DNA from: a bacterium | Lineage (GTDB): Bacteria > Armatimonadota > JACIXR01 | Assembly (NCBI GenBank): GCA_014360465.1 | Contig: JACIXQ010000023.1 | Span: 1-32,985 of the forward strand | Length of the DNA stretch: 32,985 bases | Direction: 5' to 3' | In this document: piece after piece, positions 1 to 9,662 of the stretch | How the letters are laid out: the number at the start of each line of letters is the position of its first letter | Position numbering within the stretch: the first letter of the stretch is position 1 | Position numbers and translations under genes: made by a program | The notes under the pieces: model-generated | The model's input: only the letters and a program-made list of their open reading frames with translations | Told to the model about the DNA's origin: nothing | Database searches by the model: none

Positions 1-190
1 GGGCTCAATACGGCCCTTATAGGCGCTTCGCCGAGGTTAGCCAAAAAACAAGATTTCGGGCTCGGAAGATGGCCCATGAGCATACTCGGCTTTACCTCCG
101 CCACATCCGTAAAGGGGGAAGTGGCGCCTATCTTTTAAAAATGAAGTCATTGTTCCTCCCATTTTATCATTTTTTTCCTTACCTTTACCA

Positions 191-847
191 TACCAACAGG
201 ATTGGGACGAAAGCTTTCCTTATCAGCTGGATTGGTGTGCTTGTTCGGCGAACGCTCAGAGGGAGATGTGTTCGCCCAACTTCACCGTTCAGGGCAAGAT
301 TTATCCCTATGTGAAAAATGCGAGTGTTTTCGACTGCCCTTCTGCTGATGCCTGCCCCATAACAGGTGACGACCCTCAAAGGAATATAGCTCACGGAGGC
401 TGCGGTGGCTGGACCTGGCCTCGTGAGTTTCTCGGTAAGAGTGTTGATATAGGTTATAACGGTTTGATGGGCGGTGTGTGGCTCTATAGGATTTTGAGAA
501 GGGAGGGTAGAAATGTTTCCCCGAATGTCGGCGAAGTTATAATCATAAGAATGTCCGATATGCCCACTCCATCCGAGACCGTTGTTTTCGGCGATGCCCT
601 TCGCCCAATTGCCTGTGGCGGTTCCAGAATGGTTTTCACCAACAACTGCGCTCCCTGGTGCACCCCCGGCGGTAGGACGGAGAAGAACACACGCCACACT
701 GGTGGTTCCAACTATGTGTTCGCCGATGGACACGCCAAGTGGATGAACTACAAGCAGATGGGCAACGAGTGCGGAAGGCATTTCTACCCCTATCGCGACC
801 ACGACAATATATCCGTCTGGGCGGTGCTTGGTCCTCCCGAAGATTAG
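191..847 (+). pseudogene. DUF1559-family (H-X9-DG prepilin-like) protein, apparently missing its 5' end (ORF from ATG 266; recognisable similarity starts near 191)
   Basis: Frame reads YQQDWDESFPYQLDWCACSANAQREM...GKIYPYVKNASVFDCPSA...RHTGGSNYVFADGHAKWM; contains H-x9-DG (HTGGSNYVFADG). No prepilin signal or N-terminal helix is found upstream; in-frame TAA at 110. Confidence 0.65.
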
Positions 848-877
848 ATTTATTTTTATCTTGGAAGGGAGATGGAT

Positions 878-2182
878 ATGAAGACATTGATAAAATGTGC
901 AATCATCTCTTTAGCGTTCAGTTTCCTTCTTAGGGGTGCGGACCTACCAACGCGAGTGCGTGATAGATGGGATTTTCGCTACAAGGGATTCGTAATCGGT
1001 GCCTGGTGGGGTCCTTCGGCAAATGAAGCGGAATTGAAATTTTACAAGGAAGCTGGTTTCAATGTTGTGATGATTGGGCGTTATATGCAGTTGAACGATT
1101 ATGCGGATATAGAGAAATGTCTTAAGGAGCTTGACCTTGCTAAAAAATATGGATTATGGGTTATGTTTGATACATATACGAAAAATGAGCATCCATGGGG
1201 TGGGAAAGCCTGGTCTGAACCTTACGATCACCCATTACATCACGCAGCGAGTTTGGAGGAACTTGTCTGGCTTTATGAGAAGGTAGGGAAGCACCCATCA
1301 CTCCTTGGCTTTATGATTGGGGACGACCAGGGAGAAGTTTCGCCACGCACATCCGCTTGCACGAATTTCCTCTTCCGTCAGCCCAAACCCCACCTGATGC
1401 CTTGGCTTTGTGGTTGGATACCACCTCGCAATCTGGCGGAACATAATAATCCCATAGCTAATCCCCAGATATATCCCACCCTTTACGAATGGAACCTTTC
1501 CGCAGATATGCTCGCAATTCGCTATATATCAGCATATGCGAGCTGGACAAGTGAGTGTAGGAAGTACGGGATAATGTTCTGGCCAATGTTCAATGTTGCT
1601 CCGCCACCCGGCACCGATTATCTTCCTTCTGATTCCTTGACCCGCTTCCCTGCTTATCTTGCCCTCGTTTTCGGTTCGGATGGCATTTGGTATTTCTGTT
1701 ATAACGGTGGGAGCCTCCAAAGATATGGCGAGTATTCCAGCGAGGAGGAGGTTAGAAAAGCTCTGACGCCTCTTTACCCTGTGGTGAAAAAAGCGAATAA
1801 TCGTATTGCCCAGTGGGGCGATAAGATTATTGGAAGGGATTGTTCTGCAATCTACATAACAGCCTTTGAAGGAAACGAGGAAATTAAAAGGGTTGAGGGC
1901 TTGAGGAAACCTGGCAAAAAAGAGCTGATAGAGGAAATGGATAAGGAACTCATAGCAGGTGTGCTGACGAAGAAGGGAGAGAATCCGCTGGTAATGGTAG
2001 TGGATTGTAGGGTTAGCAAGAACTGGGGAGATATACCTCCACGGGAAGTTCTGCTGAAGTTCTCGCCCGATGTGAGGGAAATAAAGGTTCTTGAAGGGAT
2101 GAAAACATTAAGCGTCCGAGGCAACACGGTTAAAATCCGGCTTGAAGCGGGCGGAGGTCAGATGCTGGAGATTGTGAAATAA
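878..2182 (+). CDS. Secreted glycoside-hydrolase-like (TIM-barrel/GH-A-like) protein; ORF opens at 872 but ATG 878 has better SD spacing (ggaagggag)
   Basis: Signal peptide MKTLIKCAIISLAFSFLLRGA; FVIGAWWGPSANEAELKFYKEAGFNVVMIGRY and FGSDGIWYFCYNG resemble barrel glycosidases. Confidence 0.7.
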   Translation: MKTLIKCAIISLAFSFLLRGADLPTRVRDRWDFRYKGFVIGAWWGPSANEAELKFYKEAGFNVVMIGRYMQLNDYADIEKCLKELDLAKKYGLWVMFDTYTKNEHPWGGKAWSEPYDHPLHHAASLEELVWLYEKVGKHPSLLGFMIGDDQGEVSPRTSACTNFLFRQPKPHLMPWLCGWIPPRNLAEHNNPIANPQIYPTLYEWNLSADMLAIRYISAYASWTSECRKYGIMFWPMFNVAPPPGTDYLPSDSLTRFPAYLALVFGSDGIWYFCYNGGSLQRYGEYSSEEEVRKALTPLYPVVKKANNRIAQWGDKIIGRDCSAIYITAFEGNEEIKRVEGLRKPGKKELIEEMDKELIAGVLTKKGENPLVMVVDCRVSKNWGDIPPREVLLKFSPDVREIKVLEGMKTLSVRGNTVKIRLEAGGGQMLEIVK

Positions 2183-2231
2183 AAGAAAAAAGGCTTATCC
2201 TTTTCGTTGCCAGTATTAGAATAGAAGATAA

Positions 2232-4145
2232 ATGGCACGAAGGATAAGCTTCAGAGCTATATTCATCGGGTTTATCCTCATCCCCTTAAACGACCTGTGG
2301 ATAGTCTATATGCAGGAAGTAAAAGGCGGGGCTTTTCCCACGAGTATGTCTCTCTTCGCCCACGCCGTGTTTTCTCTCCTGTTAGTTGTCTTGCTCAATC
2401 TGTTCTTCAAAAAGTATATCCCCCGTTTTGCCCTCAACCGCGGTGAACTTCTCCTTATCTACTCTATGGTTTGTCTTGGTTCCTGCTGGCTTGGGATAGA
2501 TAACTATCCGGTTCTCGTCTCAATTGCAACCCATTCGGTTTGGTTCGCCACGCCCGAGAACAAATATCAACAACTTTTCTTCAAATATTTACCGAAATGG
2601 TTGGTGGTTATGGATAAGAGGGCTCTTGAGGGTTATTTCCTCGGCTGGTCTTCATTCTACACAAGAGAACATCTCCTCGCTTGGCTAAAGCCCATCCTTT
2701 TCTGGATGCTCTTCTTTATGTTGATGGTCTTCGTTATGATGTGTATAAACATAATCTTCCGCAAAGAGTGGAGCGATTATGAAAGGTTGACCTTTCCCAT
2801 AATCCAGCTTCCTTTAGCCATTACGGAGGAGGGATTATCCCTTTTTAAAAGCAAACTTATGTGGGCTGGCTTCGGTTTAGCAGCGATTATCGACATCATA
2901 AACAACATAAATGCCAACTTTCCATTCTTTCCTCATATAGCTATAAGAGACTACGACTTGGGGCAGTTTATCACGACTCCTCCTTGGAATGCCATCGGTT
3001 GGACTCCCCTCTATTTCTTTCCCTGCATCATCGGGCTCGGTTATCTCCTTCCCCTTGACCTCGCTTTTTCCTGTTGGTTTTTCTATTGGTATTGGAAGCT
3101 TCAGAAGGTTCTTAGCGTAGCCTTCAATCTGCAGGTGGCAAGACCAGATATGCCCTATATAAACGACCAATCAGCAGGCGCCTACATAGGTATCGCCTTT
3201 TTCGTCATCTGGGTGGCGAGGAAATACCTTCGCCAGGTCTTCAAGCGGGCTTTGGGCAAAGCTTCTGAGATAAGCGATGATGGTGAGCCTATGAGTTATC
3301 GCTCCGCTTTTATCGGGATGATTCTTGGTTTCGCTTTCTTGATGGTATTTCTCCTCAAGGCTGGTATGCGAGCTGATACAGCTTTTCTCTTTCTGCTTAT
3401 ATTCTTTCTCCTTTCCCTTGCTATAGCTCGGATAAGGGTTGAGCTTGGTTCACCTGTCCATGATTTGCATTTTGCTGGTCCCGACCAGATGTTGACCAGG
3501 ATAGCGGGAGTTGAGGCTTTCACTAAAGGAGATTTGGTCTTCTTCACCCTTTCTTGGTGTTTCAATAGGGCATACAGGGCACATCCAATGCCGCATCAGA
3601 TAGAAGGCTTGAAGATTGCGGAAAGGACAGGTGTTGATTCTCGCAGATATATGTGGGCTATGCTTTTTGCCAGCTTTGTTGGTTCACTTGCCAGCTTTTG
3701 GGCGCTTCTCCATACATATTATAAGCTGGGAGCTACAGCAAAAGCAGCACCTTGGGTGACTGGTTACGGCTGGGAGGCGTTCAACCGCTTACATTCGTGG
3801 CTGACGATGCCCCAGGAAAGGGATGTTCTTTGTAGCATTTTCACAATTTGGGGTTTCGTTTCCACGCTTATCCTTGTCTTCATCAGGGGGAAATATTTCT
3901 GGTGGCCATTCCATCCAGTGGGTTATGCGGTATCGTCATCTTGGTCTATGGGACTGCTCTGGCTTCCTATCTTCATCGCCTGGCTGGTAAAGTTCATATG
4001 CCTCAGGGTTGCTGGGTTAAGAGGTTATCGCCAGACCTTGCCTTTCTTCCTTGGGCTCATCCTTGGGGAGTTTGTCGTGGGAAGCCTCACTAATATCATC
4101 GGTATTCTGCTTAACTGGCGTATATATTGCTATTGGGGAGGTTGA
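2232..4145 (+). CDS. Large polytopic membrane protein, DUF6785/DUF6784-like
   Basis: 637 aa with many hydrophobic segments; overall pattern resembles the DUF6785 family recalled from Armatimonadota/Planctomycetes. Confidence 0.65.
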   Translation: MARRISFRAIFIGFILIPLNDLWIVYMQEVKGGAFPTSMSLFAHAVFSLLLVVLLNLFFKKYIPRFALNRGELLLIYSMVCLGSCWLGIDNYPVLVSIATHSVWFATPENKYQQLFFKYLPKWLVVMDKRALEGYFLGWSSFYTREHLLAWLKPILFWMLFFMLMVFVMMCINIIFRKEWSDYERLTFPIIQLPLAITEEGLSLFKSKLMWAGFGLAAIIDIINNINANFPFFPHIAIRDYDLGQFITTPPWNAIGWTPLYFFPCIIGLGYLLPLDLAFSCWFFYWYWKLQKVLSVAFNLQVARPDMPYINDQSAGAYIGIAFFVIWVARKYLRQVFKRALGKASEISDDGEPMSYRSAFIGMILGFAFLMVFLLKAGMRADTAFLFLLIFFLLSLAIARIRVELGSPVHDLHFAGPDQMLTRIAGVEAFTKGDLVFFTLSWCFNRAYRAHPMPHQIEGLKIAERTGVDSRRYMWAMLFASFVGSLASFWALLHTYYKLGATAKAAPWVTGYGWEAFNRLHSWLTMPQERDVLCSIFTIWGFVSTLILVFIRGKYFWWPFHPVGYAVSSSWSMGLLWLPIFIAWLVKFICLRVAGLRGYRQTLPFFLGLILGEFVVGSLTNIIGILLNWRIYCYWGG

Positions 4146-4147
4146 AA

Positions 4148-6433
4148 ATGGTAAATAGAAAATTGTTTGCTCTTATCTTTTTGATAATTCTAATCACAAA
4201 TTCTACAAAAGTAACGAAAGGAGGCACTTTCAGGATGATGAGCTTCAATACAGGAGCATTAATCTTGAAGATGGACACAAGAGGGTCATTAGTTAGTTTG
4301 CTCGACACACAGAATAAGAGGGAATATCTCGCTTCCCCTTGCCCACTTTTCAGCATCACGATTGATAAGGAAAAACTTGAACCTATAAGCTGTTCCTATG
4401 ATGAGAAAAAAGACCTACTGGAACTGAAATATGAGAGAGGGATAATTGCGTTAATTGAAGTTAATGTAAAGCCCACCCATATTAGATTCACCTTAAAGGA
4501 GATAAAAGGAGATGAACCAGATAGGGTGGACTGGGGACCTTTTATTATAACGATAAACAAGACGATTGGAGAGACAATCGGGGTTGTAAGGGATGATGAG
4601 ATGGCTATAGGCATCCAAGCTCTAAATATTCAGACCGTAGGTGGAGCTACTTCTGATGAAAAGGGAAGCAAACTTTTCGCCTATTCCGATTCCGAGGGAG
4701 GAATCGCTGGCTCCAGCATAGCGCTATTCAGTTGCCCTACAAAGGAGGCTTTGCAGACGATTGGGAAGATAGAGGTTGCCGAGGGGCTTCCTCATCCGAT
4801 TCTTGATGGGGAGTGGGCGAAGGTCTCACCCTCTGCAACCCTCTCCTACCTCATAACCGATTTCAGCGAAACGAATTTTGATGATGCCTTGGCGCTTTGT
4901 GCCAAGCTTGGCTTCAAATATATCTATCATCCAGGACCATTTGAAACTTGGGGTCATTTTATTTTGGATAGGAATCGCTTTCCCGATGGTGATGATAGCC
5001 TGAAGAGATGCGTGGAAAAGGCGAAAAAGAGAGGTATAAGGGTCGGTCTTCATACCCTCACATCTTTTATAACCACCAATGACCCCTATGTATCACCCAA
5101 GCCAGACAGAAGGTTAGGAGGGCTTGGCTCGGCGGAACTTTCAGAGGACATAGATGAGAAAGCAACCGAGATCCCCGTTTCCGATAAGGAACCGTTTATC
5201 AAATCACAGAATTGGGGATGGCACAGGAAGTTCGTTCTCATAGATGAGGAGATTATAGAGTACGAGGAAGTCAGCGAGGGTTCCCCGATAAAACTTGTCG
5301 GTTGCAAGAGGGGTTCCTTTGGGACAACGATTTCCATCCATAGAAAAGGGGCTGAGGTTAGGAGACTTGCCACTCACGCTTATGGAACCTTCTACCCGGG
5401 AATAAGAAATGGAATGATGGACGAGATGACGAAGAGAATAGTTGAGCTGTTCAACTACTGCGGTCTTGAGCAGATTTCCTTTGATGGTCTGGAAGGACTA
5501 TGGGATTACGAATATAAAGGTCCTTATGCCGCTCATCGGTTTGTCAAGCAATGCTATGATGGTTGGAAGCAAGAGGTAATAAACGATGCGAGCGGTCTAC
5601 TCCACTTCCTCTGGCATATACATACAAGAATGAATTGGGGAGAGCCATGGGGCAAAGCTATGAGGGAAGGGATGGCAGAATACAGATTGAGAAACCAGGA
5701 ATATTTTGATAGGAATCTCTTCCCCCATATGATGGGTTGGTTTGAGTTCAGAGCGGCCTCGCCCCAGCTGGAGGCTACCACCCTTGACGAGATAGAATGG
5801 ATGTTGTCAAAATGTGCTGGTTGTGATGCGGGTTTCGCCCTTGTCACCTCACCTGAGGTCTTCAGGATAAACGGGCAAGGCGAGGCGGTGGCTCAGGCTA
5901 TAAGGGATTGGGAGAGATTGAGGCACGGAAAAGCCTTCTCCGAGGAGCAGAAAAAGAGGCTTAGGGAACTAACGAGCGAATGGCATTTGCAAAAGATTGG
6001 AGAAAATCGTTACCTTCTCTTCCCATTGGAATTCTCTGCTCGCTTCGCCTACCCCGAGAAGGAGAGTGTTTGGAAGTTTCAGAATAAATTTGAAGCCCAG
6101 CCTTTGAGATTCGTTCTAAGAGTTTTGCCCGAGGCAGGGGATAGGACGATTTCCAACCCCCAGATAGAGTTAGCTGGGGAACGAATAACTTTCCCCGTCC
6201 AGCTGAAAGCTACAAATTATCTCGTTTGCGAGGGAAGGGAGGAAGCCATCGTCTATGATTGGAATTGGAACCAAATTGGGAAGGTGAAGGGAGAGGGGAA
6301 GTTGCCGGTTATGCCAAGCGGTGAGGTCCTTATAAATTTCGAATGCGATGTTGAAGGGGCAGACTTTCCCGTTCTTTGGGTGCAGTTCAAGATGATAGGT
6401 AAGCCCGAGGAAGTGGTGGTGAAAAGTAGGTAG
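4148..6433 (+). CDS. Secreted glycoside-hydrolase-like protein (alpha-galactosidase-like TIM barrel); ORF opens at 4127, likely start ATG 4148 after ggggagg
   Basis: Signal peptide MVNRKLFALIFLIILITNS; barrel-like FDDALALCAKLGFKYIYHPGPF, KAKKRGIRVGLHTLTSF, FNYCGLEQISFDGLEGLWDY. Confidence 0.65.
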   Translation: MVNRKLFALIFLIILITNSTKVTKGGTFRMMSFNTGALILKMDTRGSLVSLLDTQNKREYLASPCPLFSITIDKEKLEPISCSYDEKKDLLELKYERGIIALIEVNVKPTHIRFTLKEIKGDEPDRVDWGPFIITINKTIGETIGVVRDDEMAIGIQALNIQTVGGATSDEKGSKLFAYSDSEGGIAGSSIALFSCPTKEALQTIGKIEVAEGLPHPILDGEWAKVSPSATLSYLITDFSETNFDDALALCAKLGFKYIYHPGPFETWGHFILDRNRFPDGDDSLKRCVEKAKKRGIRVGLHTLTSFITTNDPYVSPKPDRRLGGLGSAELSEDIDEKATEIPVSDKEPFIKSQNWGWHRKFVLIDEEIIEYEEVSEGSPIKLVGCKRGSFGTTISIHRKGAEVRRLATHAYGTFYPGIRNGMMDEMTKRIVELFNYCGLEQISFDGLEGLWDYEYKGPYAAHRFVKQCYDGWKQEVINDASGLLHFLWHIHTRMNWGEPWGKAMREGMAEYRLRNQEYFDRNLFPHMMGWFEFRAASPQLEATTLDEIEWMLSKCAGCDAGFALVTSPEVFRINGQGEAVAQAIRDWERLRHGKAFSEEQKKRLRELTSEWHLQKIGENRYLLFPLEFSARFAYPEKESVWKFQNKFEAQPLRFVLRVLPEAGDRTISNPQIELAGERITFPVQLKATNYLVCEGREEAIVYDWNWNQIGKVKGEGKLPVMPSGEVLINFECDVEGADFPVLWVQFKMIGKPEEVVVKSR

Positions 6434-6434
6434 G

Positions 6435-6474
6435 AGAAGAGCGGGTGTTTTTTATGATAACGCTCTGCTCTTCT
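6435..6474 (+). terminator. Putative Rho-independent-like terminator hairpin
   Basis: agaagagcgggtgtt (6435-6449) pairs with aacgctc-t-gctcttct (6459-6474): 8 perfect bp, then 7 bp with 2 G.T wobbles, one bulge; short T-rich tail. Confidence 0.45.
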
Positions 6475-6525
6475 TTCTAAAGATAAAATTGACATCAGAA
6501 AGGAAATATAGTAGAAATACTAATA

Positions 6526-8529
6526 ATGAGCTGGAAGGGTAGCACCCTCATTAGTTTTATACTTTTCTTCTTCGTCGTATATACCACTTCTTATGGGGAG
6601 GTATCGGATACGAAACAGCATCTGAAGAATTCGCTCGTCTTCGCCATTTCCCAGGGAACAGCTACCTTGAAGGATGTTGAGGAGCTTGAGAGGATGGGAG
6701 TTGATTTTGTTGTCAGGGGAATTTCCTGTGGCTGGTATGCTAATCCCAAGGATATGTTTGAAAGGAGCAAGGCTGTTGAAAAAGCTCTTGAGGAGGCATA
6801 TAAGCGAAACATTCTTTGGAGTGCTATGATTACCTCCTCCGCCATCATTCCGGACATCCTTCCCGAAAGGGATGTTTCCCTTTATGCTGATAGGGATGCT
6901 TTCGGCAATGTCATCAAGCCGGCATCTTGGTGGCAGGGATGCCTCAACAATCCACGCTTCGCCAACTTTGTCAAGGATATTGCGAGGGCGGCGATTGATG
7001 CCAAAATATGGGGCATTCATTACGACGAATCATACGGACATTGGTTTTGGAGCTATCCGATGCCTTGCTTCTGTGACTATTGTATAAAGGGCTTTGCTGA
7101 ATGGTTGCAGAAGGAGAAACCTCCTATTTTGGATAAATTGGGGATAAGAAATTTGAAGGGGTTCAATTATAGGGAATTTCTTGCCGAGAGAAAAATACAG
7201 GATAGACCCTGGGAAAGCCCATTGGCTGAAGAATATTGGAGGTTTCTCCTATATAGTACCCTTGAGAAAGAAAGAGAGATAGTAGAAGATAGTAAGAGAT
7301 ATTGTCGGACGAAGTGGGGAAAGGAACTGATAGCGAATGCCAATCAATACGATATGGTGAACCTTTCAGCAGTCGTTTTAGGAGAATCAAGCATCTATGA
7401 TTTTATAAACATCGGCTGGGGACTTCCTTTTCTTCCTCATCAATCCTCTTATATTCCCAGTTATTTAGCTTCAAAAGCTTGTGGCTATGATAAGCCGGTG
7501 GTTATGTTCCTTGATATTCAAGAGGAACCGCCTGCTTTCTCAGCACTGCCTCTTGAAAGTAAGGGACAGCTTTTCCGTTGGTTGGCTGGCGAGGCATATG
7601 CCAGCGGATGTTTCTATGCCCTTCACCATCGCTTTTCCCTTTGGGCTGGACCAGTAGAAGAACTATCCAAGATAGGGCAGTTTATCAAAGCCAATCCCCA
7701 TCTTTTCCGAGACACAAGACCATTAGCTGATGTTTACCTCCTCTACTCCTTTGCTTCAAACATATACGATATGTTTCCTAAATACTGGGGAAGAAAGGGC
7801 GCGCCCGACCACAGCAAATATTATAACATCCTTGGTAATATGCTCCTTGATTGTGGAGTGCAGTTCGCGGGACTCTTCTTCGGAGAGGGCAGGACATTTC
7901 CCGACGATGTGGCTACTTGTGAAAAGGGAGCCTTCAGGAAGCTTTCCCCTAAGGATTTCCCCTTTATCATAGTTCCATCCGCTTATGCCCTGAGCGAGCG
8001 AAACATAAAGATGCTTATTGATTATGCCCAGGCTGGTGGGAAGCTTATCCTTTTGGGCGATTGCGGGAGTAGGGACGAGGCATATAGAGAAAGGAAAGGC
8101 GAAATCTGGGATAAGATTAGTAAGAGGAAAAATGTTATTTGGTTAAAAGCTTGCCCCTGGGAAAAGCCCGCGTTACTTCTTGAGATGGTTCTTGATTCTC
8201 TCAAAAAGCTTGGTTGGTCTCCCCAAATCATAGAATGGAGTCCCCAGCCAATAACCCATAAAATATTGAGGGTAGGAAAGGGAAAGATAATCATCCATAT
8301 CCTCAATAAGCAATTTGAAGAAGGAAAGGGGTTTAAAACAGTGCAAAACCTCAAAATCTCCCTGAAGCTTCCCTCCGGATTCAAATCCTCGCCCGAGGTT
8401 TTTTGCTATTCGCCCGATTGGGGAACCTCGCCAAAAAGCATACAGGCAATTTTCAAGGGTGATGAGATGTTTCTCACTCTCCCTTCCTTTGATGTTTGGC
8501 TACTTATAGAAGTAGAGGAAGCGAAATGA
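6526..8529 (+). CDS. Secreted glycoside-hydrolase-like protein (GH42-like barrel plus trimerisation-like domain)
   Basis: Signal peptide MSWKGSTLISFILFFFVVYTTSYG; KIWGIHYDESYGHWFW...CFCDYCIKGFAEWL; C-terminal FIIVPSAYALSERNIKMLIDYAQAGGKLILLGDCG resembles a beta-galactosidase trimerisation domain. Confidence 0.65.
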   Translation: MSWKGSTLISFILFFFVVYTTSYGEVSDTKQHLKNSLVFAISQGTATLKDVEELERMGVDFVVRGISCGWYANPKDMFERSKAVEKALEEAYKRNILWSAMITSSAIIPDILPERDVSLYADRDAFGNVIKPASWWQGCLNNPRFANFVKDIARAAIDAKIWGIHYDESYGHWFWSYPMPCFCDYCIKGFAEWLQKEKPPILDKLGIRNLKGFNYREFLAERKIQDRPWESPLAEEYWRFLLYSTLEKEREIVEDSKRYCRTKWGKELIANANQYDMVNLSAVVLGESSIYDFINIGWGLPFLPHQSSYIPSYLASKACGYDKPVVMFLDIQEEPPAFSALPLESKGQLFRWLAGEAYASGCFYALHHRFSLWAGPVEELSKIGQFIKANPHLFRDTRPLADVYLLYSFASNIYDMFPKYWGRKGAPDHSKYYNILGNMLLDCGVQFAGLFFGEGRTFPDDVATCEKGAFRKLSPKDFPFIIVPSAYALSERNIKMLIDYAQAGGKLILLGDCGSRDEAYRERKGEIWDKISKRKNVIWLKACPWEKPALLLEMVLDSLKKLGWSPQIIEWSPQPITHKILRVGKGKIIIHILNKQFEEGKGFKTVQNLKISLKLPSGFKSSPEVFCYSPDWGTSPKSIQAIFKGDEMFLTLPSFDVWLLIEVEEAK

Positions 8530-9662
8530 GAAAAGGGGTTTTTATACTTTTACTCCTTGTATCCTATTTCACTTTATGCGTGGAGACGAAGGATGTAGAT
8601 GATTATATCATTTTCACAACGCGCGATTATCAGCTTCACTTATACAAGACGAAGGGAACATTTGATTTCCTCGTGAAGGATAAAGACGGTATCTTTCACC
8701 CCATACATAAAGCAGAAGGGGAAAGTCCATGGTTCGGATACAATGGACCGAGAGGGGAGGTGAGTTCCTCTCGGAACCCAATAGGTGAAATCAAGATGAA
8801 AAGATGGAGAGAGGGTTACCTTGTCTCTATTTTGGTTCCGCTGGAGCAGGGAGTATTTTGGGATGGAGAGTTTTACATAAGTGACGATTATCTCGTTGTT
8901 CGTTCTTTGATAAAGTCGGAAGCAAGAAGTGGAATAAGCATAGTTAGGTTGGCGCCGCGCTTTGAAGTGGATATAGCACTTTTCAATCGCTATTTGTTTT
9001 CCCTTCCCGGGCAGATTGTTGAGGGAAAAGTGGAGGAATTAGGTCGTCCCGGTTATGCTGGTGTTCTCGGCTGGGGAGGACCGAAAAGCTATGGTAGCCT
9101 TGACCCTTCCGTTCCCTTCTTTGCCCTTTATAATCCCGAGCTACAGGTTGGTTTTCTCTTTCTCTATCCCTTTTACGATAAGCTCTGGAAGGGGAAACAC
9201 ATTTTTCTCCAGCTCTGGGAAGGAGGTATTAACTACTTTTACGCTGGTTGGGGTGATGAGAATGACCTTGGGAAAGAAACGGTGTTCGTCATAACTCCTT
9301 TAAAAATTTTCTCCCCAGATGAAATTAAGCGAAATGTAGAGAAATTGAATAAAGAGATAGAAGAGCTTGTGAGAAGTGGTGGATTGCCCTTGGAGTTCAT
9401 CACCAGATTGTTGGAGATAGAAGGAAAGCTGAGGAAATATTGGGAAATATCGGAGAAATTACTTAAAGAGAAACTTACAAGAATGGATGATTTATCTGAA
9501 GAAGAAATTAAAATGTTCAGTGATATGCTCTTCAAATATCAGGTGCTTCTTCTCTGTTCTGAGCGGTCATTTGAGGAAGGGGATTACGAAACTGCATTAC
9601 GATATTCGGAGAAGATGCTGAAGCTTTTGGGAATAAATGATGCTGAGAAGATGATAAAATGA
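8526..9662 (+). CDS. Hypothetical secreted protein, beta-rich with a TPR/coiled-coil-like C-terminus; ORF opens at 8496, likely start ATG 8526 (ATGA overlap)
   Basis: MRKGVFILLLLVSYFTLCVE signal peptide; C-terminal FEEGDYETALRYSEKMLKLLG is TPR-like. Confidence 0.6.
   Translation: MRKGVFILLLLVSYFTLCVETKDVDDYIIFTTRDYQLHLYKTKGTFDFLVKDKDGIFHPIHKAEGESPWFGYNGPRGEVSSSRNPIGEIKMKRWREGYLVSILVPLEQGVFWDGEFYISDDYLVVRSLIKSEARSGISIVRLAPRFEVDIALFNRYLFSLPGQIVEGKVEELGRPGYAGVLGWGGPKSYGSLDPSVPFFALYNPELQVGFLFLYPFYDKLWKGKHIFLQLWEGGINYFYAGWGDENDLGKETVFVITPLKIFSPDEIKRNVEKLNKEIEELVRSGGLPLEFITRLLEIEGKLRKYWEISEKLLKEKLTRMDDLSEEEIKMFSDMLFKYQVLLLCSERSFEEGDYETALRYSEKMLKLLGINDAEKMIK

Noticed and set aside
185-802. 205-aa - strand ORF
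   Set aside because: Antisense to the DUF1559 frame, which carries the diagnostic H-X9-DG motif.
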